Source of the DNA: an uncultured Alphaproteobacteria bacterium
GTDB taxonomy: Bacteria; Pseudomonadota; Alphaproteobacteria; Caulobacterales; Parvularculaceae
NCBI GenBank assembly: GCA_902826095.1
Contig: CADEDN010000003.1
Location: 1-64,000, forward strand
Length of the DNA stretch: 64,000 nt
Reading direction: 5' to 3'
Shown here: piece after piece, positions 1-10,291 of the stretch
Numbering within the stretch: position 1 is the stretch's first letter
Layout of the letters: the number at the start of each line of letters is the position of its first letter
The notes under the pieces: generated by a model
Database searches by the model: none
Seen by the model: only the letters and a program-made list of their open reading frames with translations
What the model was told of the DNA's origin: nothing
Made by a program: the position numbers and the translations under genes

Positions 1-259
1 GACGCAATCATCAAAAAAACCTCTTGCCCAACCGGGGCCGTCCACACATGACACGTTCATGAGCAAAAGGGGCCGTCGCCGACTCAGTCGGACTCAAACC
101 AACTTTGTATTAGCCGCGCAATCCGCCGATTAACCGTTCCTTACCGGCGCGGTAACAGTTGCGAAACTTTTCGTTCACGCAAATTTAGTCTTGAGCCTCA
201 CAAACTCGTCATTGTTAGTCCGGGGCGGGGCGCCTTCGGGAAAAGACAGGGGCGAACGA
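1..259. other. Left-edge non-coding stretch
   Basis: No convincing gene is visible here. The stretch holds the 5' region of the Sel1-like gene that starts at 260 and probably the end of an upstream intergenic region. Short frames on either strand lack a start with a ribosome-binding site and show no recognisable protein features. Confidence 0.5.
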
Positions 260-541
260 ATGTCGATTACGGTGCGGACCGACGCATTGATGTCGGACAG
301 GGCGGATTTGAGCAGCGAAGAGATGTATCGCCTGGGCCTTGAGGCGTCGGTCGGCGCCGAAGGCGAGTTCGATCTCATCACGGCGCATAAATGGTTCAAT
401 CTCGCGGCGATGATGGGCAATCATGAGGCCCGCGCTTACAGGGCCGAACTCTCTCGCGAAATGTCGCCCGACGAGGTGGCGGAAGCTCAACGCCTTGCGC
501 GGGAATTTCTGTCAAGCTACCGCCCGCGCCTGGCCGGCTGA
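260..541 (+). CDS. Small Sel1-like repeat protein
   Basis: The product is about 93 residues if it starts at the ATG at 260; an in-frame start 23 codons upstream is possible but has no better context. Residues about 33-55 (FDLITAHKWFNLAAMMGN) match one Sel1/TPR-like helical repeat, including the A-x-K-W-[FY]-x-x-A-A core. Such single-repeat proteins are usually protein-protein adaptors, but the partner here is unknown. There is no signal peptide or membrane segment. It lies 115 bp before fdsG in the same direction, and I see no functional link to formate oxidation. Confidence 0.65.
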   Translation: MSITVRTDALMSDRADLSSEEMYRLGLEASVGAEGEFDLITAHKWFNLAAMMGNHEARAYRAELSREMSPDEVAEAQRLAREFLSSYRPRLAG

Positions 542-618
542 ACCGTCGACGCGGCGCGCTATCGCCGCTCCTTGCCTCATTCGCCGCCGATTTCGCGAAT
601 GCGGCGCCCGGACGTCGC

Positions 619-655
619 TTGACGCCGGCGCCGCGCCGCCCCGATAGTCGCTCGC
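619..655 (+). promoter_or_regulatory. Candidate sigma-70-type promoter for the formate dehydrogenase operon
   Basis: TTGACG at 619-624 and GATAGT at 643-648 are separated by 18 bases, close to TTGACA-N17-TATAAT. Transcription would start near 655, only about two bases before the fdsG ATG at 657. No purine-rich Shine-Dalgarno precedes that ATG, so a leaderless or nearly leaderless message is possible. This is inferred from sequence spacing alone. Confidence 0.4.
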
Positions 656-656
656 C

Positions 657-1136
657 ATGAGCGGCGCTTCCGCAAATATCGATTCAGTCGAAACAATCGT
701 CCGGCCTTTCGTCGGACGGACGGGTGGGCTGATTTCCGCGCTGCGCGCCGTGCAGGCGAAGATCGGATATTTGCCCGAAGTGACCGAAGCGGCGGCGGCC
801 GGCGCCTTCAATCTCAGCCGCGCCGAAGTCAAAGGCGTCATCAGTTTCTATGCGGATTTTCACCGGGCGCCGAAGGGCCGGACGGTCATCCGCCTTTGCG
901 CGGCGGAAGCCTGCCAGGCGCAAGGCGGGCGCGATCTCGAACGCGAAATCGAAAAGCGCCTCGCTGGCAAACATGGCAAGACCAGCGCCTCCGGCGATCT
1001 GACGCTGGAGCGCGTCTATTGCCTCGGCCTTTGTTCGGCGGGACCCGCGGCGATGGTCGACGGCGCGCTCATGGCGCGCGCGACGCCGGACCGGATCGAG
1101 GCCGCTTTCACAGCGAAAGAGCGTCGCAAGCGATGA
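657..1136 (+). CDS. fdsG: NAD-dependent formate dehydrogenase, gamma subunit
   Basis: This 159-residue subunit resembles the NuoE/thioredoxin-like [2Fe-2S] subunit and carries electrons between the molybdenum subunit and the flavin subunit of the soluble formate dehydrogenase. The cluster ligands are visible as C81, C86 (CAAEAC) and C122, C126 (CLGLC). The length is normal for FdsG. The stop overlaps the start of fdsB (ATGA), the first of several coupled junctions in this operon. The start codon has no clear ribosome-binding site; see the candidate promoter directly upstream. Confidence 0.93.
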   Translation: MSGASANIDSVETIVRPFVGRTGGLISALRAVQAKIGYLPEVTEAAAAGAFNLSRAEVKGVISFYADFHRAPKGRTVIRLCAAEACQAQGGRDLEREIEKRLAGKHGKTSASGDLTLERVYCLGLCSAGPAAMVDGALMARATPDRIEAAFTAKERRKR

Positions 1137-2695
1137 CCGCGCGCGGCAGGATTTTCGTTCCCCTTGACTCTCTGGCGGTCGCGCTCGGCGCGGATGATGT
1201 CGCCGACGGATTGATGAGCGCCGGGTTTGATGTCGTCCGGACCGGCTCGCGCGGCATGCATTGGCTGGAGCCGCTTGTCGAAATCGAGCGCGCCGGCGTC
1301 CGCCACGGGTTTGGACCGGTTGAAGCGGGCGATGTCGCATCGCTGGCCGCCGCGATCTCATCGGGCGCAGCCCATCCAAGGGCGCTTGGACCTGTCGAGG
1401 CGCTGGCGTTCTACGTTGAGCAAAAGAGGCTCACCTTCGCGCGCTGCGGCGTCATCGATCCGATCAGCGCAGAGGACTACCGCATCCATGGCGGGCTGAA
1501 AGGGCTGGAGAAAGCGGTTGCGCTTTCCGGCGCGGCGGTCTGCGAGGAAATTCTCGCATCCGGTCTTCGGGGACGCGGCGGCGCTGGGTTTCCGGCCGGG
1601 ATCAAATGGAAAACCGTCGCCGGCGCGGTCGCCGATCAGAAATATGTTGTCTGCAACGCCGATGAAGGCGACAGCGGCACCTTCGCTGACCGGATGATCA
1701 TGGAGGGCGATCCCTTCCTTCTGATCGAGGGCATGGCGATCGCCGGCGTCGCGGTCGGCGCGACGCAAGGGCATATTTATCTGCGGTCGGAATACCCGGT
1801 CGCCGCGCGCATCCTCGACGACGCGATCAGGGCCGCCAATCAAGCCGGCGTCCTTGGGCCCAATATTCTCGGTTCCGGCAAGCAATTCGATCTCGAGATC
1901 TTCATCGGCGCCGGCGCCTATATCTGCGGCGAAGAGACCTCGCTTTTGAACAGCCTTGAGGGAAAGCGCGGCGAGGTGCGGGCGAAGCCGCCTTTGCCGG
2001 CGCTTGAAGGATTGTTCGGCAAGCCGACGCTCGTCCAGAATGTGCTGACCTATTGCGCCGCGCCGTCGATTGTCGCCGGCGGCGCGAAAAACTACGCAGC
2101 GCTCGGAATCGGCAAATCCACGGGAACAATGCCGTTCCAGCTTTCCGGCGACATCAAGCATCCCGGACTGTTCGAGGCGCCGTTCGGCATGACCTTGCGC
2201 GACCTCGTTGAAAGGATCGGCGGGGGCGCGCGTTCTGGAAGGCCCATTCGCGCCGTCCAGATCGGCGGGCCGCTCGGCGCCTATCTGCCGCCGTCGCTCT
2301 TCGATACGATCATTGATTATGAGGCGCTTGTCGCCATCGGCGCCGGAATCGGCCATGGCGGCGTCGTCGTCTTCAACGACAGCGTCGATCTCATGGAGCA
2401 GGCGCGATACGCGTTTGAATTCTGCGCCGAGGAATCCTGCGGCAAATGCACGCCCTGCCGCATCGGCGCTGTCAGGGGCGTCGAAGTGATGGATCGGCTC
2501 CGCGACGGCGAAGATCACGCGAAGAATATGACGGTCCTGAAGGACCTCTGCGAGCTTATGGTCGACGGCTCGCTCTGCGCCATGGGCGGAATGACGCCGA
2601 TCCCGGTTGAAAGCGCCATTAAGCATTTTCCGGAAGACTTCGCTTTTCCGCCGAAGAAGCGTACATTCGGCGCCGGATCGGAGAACGCGTCATGA
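1133..2695 (+). CDS. fdsB: NAD-dependent formate dehydrogenase, beta subunit (FMN/NAD)
   Basis: I place the start at the ATG overlapping the fdsG stop, giving 520 residues; the open frame continues upstream but only inside fdsG. The order is an N-terminal thioredoxin-like [2Fe-2S] region, then the NuoF-like core with a glycine-rich FMN/NADH site (GLRGRGGAGFPAG near residue 145), an FMN loop (GAGAYICGEE) and a 4Fe-4S motif (ESCGKCTPC) near residue 440. It passes formate electrons to NAD+. Its end overlaps fdsA by four bases, consistent with tight subunit stoichiometry. Confidence 0.95.
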   Translation: MTARGRIFVPLDSLAVALGADDVADGLMSAGFDVVRTGSRGMHWLEPLVEIERAGVRHGFGPVEAGDVASLAAAISSGAAHPRALGPVEALAFYVEQKRLTFARCGVIDPISAEDYRIHGGLKGLEKAVALSGAAVCEEILASGLRGRGGAGFPAGIKWKTVAGAVADQKYVVCNADEGDSGTFADRMIMEGDPFLLIEGMAIAGVAVGATQGHIYLRSEYPVAARILDDAIRAANQAGVLGPNILGSGKQFDLEIFIGAGAYICGEETSLLNSLEGKRGEVRAKPPLPALEGLFGKPTLVQNVLTYCAAPSIVAGGAKNYAALGIGKSTGTMPFQLSGDIKHPGLFEAPFGMTLRDLVERIGGGARSGRPIRAVQIGGPLGAYLPPSLFDTIIDYEALVAIGAGIGHGGVVVFNDSVDLMEQARYAFEFCAEESCGKCTPCRIGAVRGVEVMDRLRDGEDHAKNMTVLKDLCELMVDGSLCAMGGMTPIPVESAIKHFPEDFAFPPKKRTFGAGSENAS

Positions 2696-5532
2696 CGATC
2701 CTGAAGGAGAAAGACTACGGCACGCCGCGACCAAAGGCGGCGCGAAAAGTCAGGCTCGAAATCGACGGATTTGACGTCGAGGTCGAGGAGGGCGCCAGCA
2801 TCATGCGCGCCGCCGCCGCGCTTGGGACGTCCATTCCAAAGCTCTGCGCGACCGATCGCCTCAATTCCTTCGGCTCCTGCCGGCTTTGCCTCGTCGAGAT
2901 CGACGGCCGCAAGGGAACGCCCGCCTCCTGCACGACGCCGGTCGCGGAGGGGATGAAAGTCAGGACGCAAACGCCGCGCCTTGCAAAACTTCGCCGCGGC
3001 GTCATGGAGCTTTACATCTCCGATCATCCGCTCGACTGCCTCACCTGTTCGGACAATGGCGATTGCGACCTGCAGGAAATGGCGGGCCGCGTCGGCTTGC
3101 GTGACGTGCGCTATGGATATGAGGGCGAAAACCATTTCGGCAAGCCGAAAGATCTCTCAAACCCGTATTTTCAGTTCGAGCCCTCGAAGTGCATCGTCTG
3201 CTCGCGCTGCGTCCGGGCGTGCGATGAGGTGCAGGGAACGCTGGCGCTGACGATCGAAGGACGCGGCTTCAACTCGAAAGTCTCATTCGCCGGCGCGAAT
3301 TTCTTTGAATCCGAATGCGTCTCCTGCGGCGCCTGCATCGATGTCTGCCCGACCGCGACCTTGCAGGAAAAGACGATCGCCGACATGGGCGTTCCCGACC
3401 GCACCGTCTTGACGACCTGCGCCTATTGCGGCGTCGGCTGCTCGTTCAAGGCCGAGCTGAAGGGCGATCAGGTCATTCGCATGACGCCCTACAAGGAAGG
3501 CAAGGCCAATCACGGCCATTCCTGCGTGAAAGGGCGTTTCGCCTGGGGCTATGCGCAGCATCCCGACCGCGTGACGGCGCCTCTTGTTCGCGAAAAATAT
3601 ACTGACCCCTGGCGCGAAGCGACCTGGGACGAAGCGATCGCCTACGCCGCGCGCCGCCTTCAAGAGACGCAGGAGAAATACGGCCGCAAATCGATCGGCG
3701 CGATTTCTTCGTCAAGATGCACGATCGAGGAAGTCTGGGTCGTGCAGAAAATGGTCCGCACCGCCTTCGGCAACAACAATATCGACACTTGCGCCCGCGT
3801 CTGCCATTCGCCGACCGGCTACGGATTGAAGCAGACCTATGGAACGTCCGCCGGGACGCAGGATTTCGACAGCGTCGAGGACGCCGACGTCATCTTGCTC
3901 ATCGGCGCCAATCCGACCGACGCCCACCCCGTCTTCGCCTCGCAGATGAAGCGGCGGCTGAGGAAGGGCGCGAAACTCATCATCGCCGATCCGCGCGCGA
4001 TTGATCTTGTCCGTACACCCCATATAGAAGCGGCGCTGCATTTACAGCTGCTTCCGGGGACCAATGTCGCGCTGGTCAACGCGATCGCCCATGTCGCGGC
4101 GGTCGAGGGGCTCCTTGATCAGCCGTTCATTGACGCGCGCTGCGACCAGGAATCGTTCAGGGAATGGCTCGCCTTCATCAGGCGGCCGGAGAATTCGCCG
4201 GAGACAGCGGCGGATATCACCGGCGTTCCGGCGGCGGACATTCGCGCCGCGGCGCGCCTTTATGCGACGGGCGGGAACGCCGCGATCTATTACGGCCTCG
4301 GCGTCACGGAACACAGCCAGGGCTCGACCATGGTCATGGGCATGGCGAATCTCGCGATGGCGACCGGCAATATCGGGCGGCGCGGCGTCGGCGTTAATCC
4401 GCTTCGCGGCCAGAACAACGTGCAGGGCTCTTGCGACATGGGCTCATTTCCGCACGAATTTTCCGGCTATCGTCATGTGTCGGACGATGCGACGCGCGCG
4501 CTTTTTGAAAAGGCGTGGGGCCGTCCGCAGGACAAGGAGCCGGGCTTCCGCATTCCGAACATGTTCGACGAGGCGTGCTGCGGATCGTTCCGCGGCCTCT
4601 ATGTGCAAGGCGAGGACATCGCGCAGTCGGATCCGAACACACAGCATGTCGAGGCGGCGTTGAAAGCGCTCGACGTGCTGATCGTGCAGGACTTATTCCT
4701 CAATGAGACCGCGCGCTTCGCCCATGTTTTTCTGCCGGGAACATCCTTCCTCGAAAAGGACGGCTGCTTCATCAACGCCGAGCGCCGCATCAACCGCGTG
4801 CGCCCCGCCGTTCAGCCCAAGACCGGCATGGAGGAGTGGCGCGTCACGCAGGCGCTGACCAACGCGCTCGGCTACGCCGGGATGAATTTCAAATCCGCCG
4901 CCGACATCATGGACGAGATCGCCGCGCTGACGCCGACCTTCAAGAATGTCTCGCACAAGATGCTGGACGAAAAGGGAAGCGTTCAATGGCCCTGCAATGA
5001 TGCGGCGCCGGACGGCACCCCGATCATGCATATAGACGGCTTTGTCCGCGGCAAGGGCCTCTTCGTGTTGACGGAATTCCAGCCGACTCCCGAAAAGACC
5101 AACCGCAAATTTCCCCTGATCCTGACGACGGGCCGCATCCTTTCACAATATAATGTCGGCGCACAGACGCGCCGCACCGCGAACGAGCAATGGCACGATG
5201 AGGACGTTCTCGAAATTCACCCGTCCGACGCTGAAGCGCGCGGCGTGCGCGACGGCCACTTCGTCGCGCTGAAGAGCCGCAAGGGCGAGATCGTCCTCAA
5301 GGCGCAGATCACGGAGCGGGTCGCGCCGGGCGTCGTCTATACGACGTTTCATCACCCCGAAACGGGCGCCAATGTCGTCACGACCGAATATTCCGATTGG
5401 GCGACGCAGTGCCCTGAATACAAGGTCACGGCGGTCGAAGTGACGCCCGCCAATCACCGATCCGACTGGCAGCGCGCCTATTTCGAAACGCTTCCGGCGA
5501 TGCGACGCGTGGTGACGGAGCCCGCGGAGTAA
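2692..5532 (+). CDS. fdsA: NAD-dependent formate dehydrogenase, catalytic alpha subunit
   Basis: This 946-residue molybdenum/bis-MGD subunit oxidises formate to CO2. The N-terminus has a plant-type [2Fe-2S] domain (C52, C63, C66, C80) and a NuoG-type HPLDCLTC motif (H112 to C125). Two 4Fe-4S motifs follow (CIVCSRCVRAC and CVSCGACIDVC), then the CAYCGVGC cluster of the catalytic domain. Cys371, in RVCHSPTG, is the expected molybdenum ligand, so this is a cysteine and not a selenocysteine enzyme. Length and domain order match FdsA. Cytoplasmic; there is no Tat signal. Confidence 0.96.
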   Translation: MTILKEKDYGTPRPKAARKVRLEIDGFDVEVEEGASIMRAAAALGTSIPKLCATDRLNSFGSCRLCLVEIDGRKGTPASCTTPVAEGMKVRTQTPRLAKLRRGVMELYISDHPLDCLTCSDNGDCDLQEMAGRVGLRDVRYGYEGENHFGKPKDLSNPYFQFEPSKCIVCSRCVRACDEVQGTLALTIEGRGFNSKVSFAGANFFESECVSCGACIDVCPTATLQEKTIADMGVPDRTVLTTCAYCGVGCSFKAELKGDQVIRMTPYKEGKANHGHSCVKGRFAWGYAQHPDRVTAPLVREKYTDPWREATWDEAIAYAARRLQETQEKYGRKSIGAISSSRCTIEEVWVVQKMVRTAFGNNNIDTCARVCHSPTGYGLKQTYGTSAGTQDFDSVEDADVILLIGANPTDAHPVFASQMKRRLRKGAKLIIADPRAIDLVRTPHIEAALHLQLLPGTNVALVNAIAHVAAVEGLLDQPFIDARCDQESFREWLAFIRRPENSPETAADITGVPAADIRAAARLYATGGNAAIYYGLGVTEHSQGSTMVMGMANLAMATGNIGRRGVGVNPLRGQNNVQGSCDMGSFPHEFSGYRHVSDDATRALFEKAWGRPQDKEPGFRIPNMFDEACCGSFRGLYVQGEDIAQSDPNTQHVEAALKALDVLIVQDLFLNETARFAHVFLPGTSFLEKDGCFINAERRINRVRPAVQPKTGMEEWRVTQALTNALGYAGMNFKSAADIMDEIAALTPTFKNVSHKMLDEKGSVQWPCNDAAPDGTPIMHIDGFVRGKGLFVLTEFQPTPEKTNRKFPLILTTGRILSQYNVGAQTRRTANEQWHDEDVLEIHPSDAEARGVRDGHFVALKSRKGEIVLKAQITERVAPGVVYTTFHHPETGANVVTTEYSDWATQCPEYKVTAVEVTPANHRSDWQRAYFETLPAMRRVVTEPAE

Positions 5533-5533
5533 G

Positions 5534-6322
5534 GTGCCGCTGATCCGATATTTCGGAACGCCGCCCCCGGTCGACCGCGATGTCGCGGCGAACGGCGAAA
5601 GATGGCGCGTGCCCGAAGAAACGCCCGTCGCGATGATCTACAATGGTCGAAACCACGCCGTCATGCTGGCGACGCCGGCTGATCTTGCGGATTTCGGCGT
5701 CGGATTTTCGCTGACCGAACGAATCACCGGCGCCGTCGACGAAATTGAGGCGATCGACATTCATCAGGAGGAGCGGGGCGTCGACATCCGCTTGACGCTG
5801 GCGTCCGATGCGATCGAACGGTTCGATGCGCGCCAGCAGCGGCGAAATCTCGTCGGCCGCGCCGGCTGCGGGGTCTGCGGCGTTGAAAACGCCGAGACAT
5901 TTTTTGAGGTCCTGCCGAGAGTCGCCGCTCAAAAGACGCAGATTTCGCCGGAAGCGCTCCACAGGGCGGCTCGCACGCTCGCGGATCATCAGCCGTTGAA
6001 CCGTCGCACAAGGACCGTGCACGCGGCCGCTTTCGCCGACAGGGCCGGCGCCATCCGCCTCGCCCGGGAAGATGTCGGCAGGCATAACGCGCTCGACAAG
6101 CTGCTCGGCGCCCTGACGCTCGCCGGCGCGTCGACGGGCGACGGGTTCGTGGTGATGTCGAGCCGTTGCTCTTATGAAATCGTCGAAAAAGCGGCGCGGC
6201 TCGGGGTCACGGCCGTCCTTTCAATTTCAGCGCCGACAGCTTTTGCGATCGCCAAGGCGAAAGAAGCAAATCTTGCTCTCTATGTCGTCAGCGGCGACGC
6301 CATCATCGCGATTGACGGCTGA
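5534..6322 (+). CDS. fdhD: Formate dehydrogenase accessory sulfurtransferase FdhD
   Basis: FdhD passes sulfur to the bis-MGD cofactor so that formate dehydrogenase becomes active. The 262-residue frame starts with GTG one base after the fdsA stop, with GGAG ending four bases before it. The catalytic cysteine pair is visible in GCGVCG (C112 and C115). The C-terminal half holds the conserved DVGRHNALDK and SSRCSYEIV segments. Its place directly after fdsA is the usual fds layout. A small fdsD (delta) gene, often found next, is not present before the following gene. Confidence 0.94.
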   Translation: MPLIRYFGTPPPVDRDVAANGERWRVPEETPVAMIYNGRNHAVMLATPADLADFGVGFSLTERITGAVDEIEAIDIHQEERGVDIRLTLASDAIERFDARQQRRNLVGRAGCGVCGVENAETFFEVLPRVAAQKTQISPEALHRAARTLADHQPLNRRTRTVHAAAFADRAGAIRLAREDVGRHNALDKLLGALTLAGASTGDGFVVMSSRCSYEIVEKAARLGVTAVLSISAPTAFAIAKAKEANLALYVVSGDAIIAIDG

Positions 6323-6425
6323 AAAGCCGCAGAGGCGGCGTCCGCCGCCGGCATTTTCCCGAGGGTCAAAATGAGCTAGAACGCCGGGGCGCAAATCGCT
6401 CGACAATCCAAGGGAGAGACTTTCG

Positions 6426-7538
<1,113 letters not shown>

Positions 7539-7544
7539 GGCGCG

Positions 7545-8570
7545 ATGATTGACAGGACTGACGGCAAAGCGCGGCGCGCGGCGCCGCTGATCGACGCTTT
7601 CGGGCGGCGCATCTCCTATTTGCGTTTGTCGGTCACGGATCGCTGCGATCTTCGCTGCGCCTATTGCATGTCGGAGCGTCCGGCTTTCCTGCCGAAATCA
7701 GACATTCTGACGCTTGAGGAGCTTGAGGCGGTGGCGCGCGCCTTCATCGCGCGCGGCGTCCGCAAGATCAGGTTGACCGGGGGCGAGCCGCTGGCGCGGC
7801 GCAATGTGATGAGCCTGATCGAGGGGCTCTCGCAATATCTGCTCGACGGCGCGCTTGACGAACTGACGCTGACGACGAACGGCACGCAGCTTGAAAAATA
7901 CGCGGGCGCGCTCGCCGACGCGGGCGTGCGCCGCCTCAACGTGTCGCTCGATACGCTTGATCGGGCGAAATTCGCGGCGATTGCGCGCCGGGATGCGCTC
8001 GATCGCGTCCTTGCCGGAATTGATGCGGCGCAGGCGGCCGGTCTCAAAATCAAGATTAACACCGTCGCCTTGAAGGATCGCAATCTCGACGAAATTCCGG
8101 CGCTCATCGAATGGGCGCATCAGCGCCGCATGGATTTGACCCTGATTGAAGTGATGCCGCTCGGCGAGGTCGAGGAAGATCGCCAGGATCAATTCGCGCC
8201 TTTATCCGAGGTTCGCCGATCGCTTGAGGCGCGCTGGACGCTCGTCGCTGACGATTTTCGCACCGGCGGGCCGGCGCATTATGTGACGGTCAGGGAAACC
8301 GGCGGCAGGATCGGTTTCATCACGCCGCTGACGGCGAATTTCTGCGACGGCTGCAACCGCGTGCGCGTGACCTGCTCCGGCGAGTTATACATGTGCCTTG
8401 GCCAGCAGCGCCGCGTCGACCTCAAATCGGCGCTGCGGGACGGCGGCGAAGACGCGGTTTCGCGCGCGCTCGACGAAGCGATGGCGCGCAAGCCGCTCGG
8501 GCATGATTTCAAGGCGGCAAATCCCGCCGCCGGCGCCGTGCCGAGATTCATGGCGGCGACGGGCGGCTGA
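7545..8570 (+). CDS. moaA: GTP 3',8-cyclase MoaA (molybdopterin step 1)
   Basis: This 341-residue radical-SAM enzyme converts GTP to the cyclic intermediate that MoaC turns into cPMP. The N-terminal cluster is C34-x3-C38-x2-C41 (CDLRCAYC). The C-terminal substrate cluster is seen as FCDGCNR and the later cysteine in [11 protein letters not shown]. The protein ends in the GG dipeptide known to be needed for MoaA activity. It begins six bases after the formaldehyde dehydrogenase stop, so it is probably co-transcribed. Cofactor supply is thereby tied to the enzyme that consumes it. Confidence 0.95.
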   Translation: MIDRTDGKARRAAPLIDAFGRRISYLRLSVTDRCDLRCAYCMSERPAFLPKSDILTLEELEAVARAFIARGVRKIRLTGGEPLARRNVMSLIEGLSQYLLDGALDELTLTTNGTQLEKYAGALADAGVRRLNVSLDTLDRAKFAAIARRDALDRVLAGIDAAQAAGLKIKINTVALKDRNLDEIPALIEWAHQRRMDLTLIEVMPLGEVEEDRQDQFAPLSEVRRSLEARWTLVADDFRTGGPAHYVTVRETGGRIGFITPLTANFCDGCNRVRVTCSGELYMCLGQQRRVDLKSALRDGGEDAVSRALDEAMARKPLGHDFKAANPAAGAVPRFMAATGG

Positions 8571-8573
8571 TCG

Positions 8574-8822
8574 ATGGCGCGCATTGTGTTCTACGGCAGG
8601 CTGGCGGACAAGATGGGGCGCGAGAGAACAATTGCGCTCGGTCCGGACGGACAGTCCGTACAGGGATTGATTGAGTTGCTGTCCGGGGGCGATCAAGAGC
8701 TCAGGCGATCCTTGTCCGACCCAAGCGTCAAGTTCGCTGTCAATGACACGGTCGGCCCCCGCGATGCGCGGATCGGCGACGATGATGAAATCGCCGTGAT
8801 GCCGCCCTTCAGCGGCGGGTGA
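8574..8822 (+). CDS. moaD: Molybdopterin synthase sulfur carrier subunit MoaD
   Basis: This 82-residue ubiquitin-like protein carries the thiocarboxylate sulfur used to make the dithiolene of molybdopterin. It ends in the required Gly-Gly (PFSGG). The beta-grasp pattern ARIVFYGRLAD...IGDDDEIAVMPP is typical. It starts three bases after the moaA stop and is followed one base later by moaE, its catalytic partner. Confidence 0.92.
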   Translation: MARIVFYGRLADKMGRERTIALGPDGQSVQGLIELLSGGDQELRRSLSDPSVKFAVNDTVGPRDARIGDDDEIAVMPPFSGG

Positions 8823-8823
8823 C

Positions 8824-9267
8824 ATGATCAAGCTGTCCTCCGGCCCGATCGAACCGGGCGCGCTCTTTGACGCGTTCCGCCGCTCGGCGGCGAATGCCGG
8901 CGCTGTCGCCGCCTTTGTCGGCGTCGTGCGCGGCGAGGGCGAAGAAGGCGTCACGGCGCTTGAACTTGATCATGCGCCGCAGCTCACCTTGCGCGAAATT
9001 GAGCGCGCCGCGGACGAGGCGCGCCGCCGCTGGCCGATCATCGATATGGCGATTGTTCACCGTGTCGGGCGGGTCGGCGTCGGCGAGCCGGTCGTCTTTG
9101 TCGCGACCGCCGCCGAGCACCGCCGGGCGGCGTTCCAGTCCTGCGATTTTCTGGTCGATTTTCTGAAGACGGATGCGCCCTTCTGGAAGAAGGAAATCGG
9201 TCGCAGCGGCGAGCGATGGATAGAGCCGACGGCGAAGGACTATGCTGACCGCGATCGCTGGCGATGA
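8824..9267 (+). CDS. moaE: Molybdopterin synthase catalytic subunit MoaE
   Basis: This 147-residue subunit pairs with MoaD and inserts two sulfurs into cPMP. Conserved features are the GAVAAFVGVVRG segment near the start, the LELDHAP strand, the IVHRVGRVGVGEP core and the lysine-rich PFWKKE segment that contacts the MoaD tail. Length is normal. The gene starts directly after the moaD stop. Confidence 0.93.
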   Translation: MIKLSSGPIEPGALFDAFRRSAANAGAVAAFVGVVRGEGEEGVTALELDHAPQLTLREIERAADEARRRWPIIDMAIVHRVGRVGVGEPVVFVATAAEHRRAAFQSCDFLVDFLKTDAPFWKKEIGRSGERWIEPTAKDYADRDRWR

Positions 9268-9283
9268 ACGGCGGAGATTTTTG

Positions 9284-9814
9284 ATGGCGGGCGTTGACCA
9301 AAGTCTTGAGTTCAAACCGCTGAGGATCGCTATTCTGACGGTCTCGGACACGCGCACGCTCGAGACCGACACTTCGGGCGCCGCGCTGAAGGAGCGCCTG
9401 GAAGCGGCAGGCCACCTTCTCGCCGACCGCAGGCTCATTCGCGACGATATTGCGAAAATCCGCAGCCTCGTTCAGGCGTGGATCGCCGATCCTCGCGTTG
9501 ACGCCGTCATCACGACGGGCGGCACCGGCCTTACCGGGCGCGACGTGACGCATGAAGCAGTGACGCCGCTCTTTGAAAAGACGATCGAGGGGTTCTCCGT
9601 CGTCTTTCATCTGGTGAGCTATGAGAGCGTCGGGCTCTCAACCCTGCAGTCGCGCGCGACTGCCGGCGTCGCCAACGGGACCGTGATTTTCTGCCTTCCG
9701 GGCTCCACCGGCGCCGTTCGGGACGGATGGGACAAGGTGATCTCGCATCAGCTCGATTCGCGCTACCGGCCCTGCAATCTCGTTGAGCTGATGCCGCGCC
9801 TCAAGGAACGATGA
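9284..9814 (+). CDS. moaB: Molybdopterin adenylyltransferase-type protein MoaB
   Basis: I choose the ATG at 9284, preceded by CGGAG, over the upstream in-frame ATG at 9242 that lies inside moaE; this gives 176 residues. The MoaB/MogA fold is shown by ILTVSDTRTLETDTSG near the N-terminus and the TTGGTGLTGRDVTHEA signature that binds molybdopterin, then FCLPGSTGAVRDGWDK. Bacterial MoaB proteins are either adenylyltransferases replacing MogA or inactive homologues. No other MogA-type gene is in this cluster, so I infer that this one is the active enzyme. Confidence 0.88.
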   Translation: MAGVDQSLEFKPLRIAILTVSDTRTLETDTSGAALKERLEAAGHLLADRRLIRDDIAKIRSLVQAWIADPRVDAVITTGGTGLTGRDVTHEAVTPLFEKTIEGFSVVFHLVSYESVGLSTLQSRATAGVANGTVIFCLPGSTGAVRDGWDKVISHQLDSRYRPCNLVELMPRLKER

Positions 9815-10291
9815 ATGGCGAAGACGCTCACGCATTTCGACGATGAGGGCAGGCCGCGCATGGTCGATGTTTCGACGAAGGCAGACGCTGAGCGAACGGC
9901 GCGCGCAACGGGGACGGTGCGGTTTTCAGACGCCGCCTATGCGGATATTCGCGCCCACGGCGTCGCCAAGGGCGACATTTTGAGAATCGCCGAACTCGCC
10001 GGAATCATGGGCGCCAAGAAAACGGCGGATCTCATCCCGCTCTGTCATCCCCTGCCGCTGACGGCGATCGCGGTCGCGGGCGCATTCAATGACGCGACAA
10101 AATCGATTGACGTTGAGGCAAGCGTCAGGACCACTGGAAAAACTGGCGTCGAAATGGAAGCGCTGACCGCCGTCGCCGTCGCCTGTCTTGCCGTCTATGA
10201 CATGGCGAAATCGGTCGACAAGGCGATGACGATAGGACCGATCGCGCTCGTCGAAAAGACCGGCGGCAAGTCGGGCGATTTCAGGCGGTGA
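9815..10291 (+). CDS. moaC: Cyclic pyranopterin monophosphate synthase MoaC
   Basis: This 158-residue enzyme acts with MoaA to form cPMP. Diagnostic segments are THFDDEGRPRMVDVS at the start, LIPLCHPLPLT, and KTGVEMEALTAVAVACL with the catalytic KSVDKAM. It abuts the moaB stop with no gap and overlaps moeA by four bases if moeA uses the GTG at 10288. Confidence 0.94.
   Translation: MAKTLTHFDDEGRPRMVDVSTKADAERTARATGTVRFSDAAYADIRAHGVAKGDILRIAELAGIMGAKKTADLIPLCHPLPLTAIAVAGAFNDATKSIDVEASVRTTGKTGVEMEALTAVAVACLAVYDMAKSVDKAMTIGPIALVEKTGGKSGDFRR

Noticed and set aside
1358..2626. A 422-codon minus-strand frame opposite fdsB
   Set aside because: It is antisense to a certain gene and shows no features of its own.
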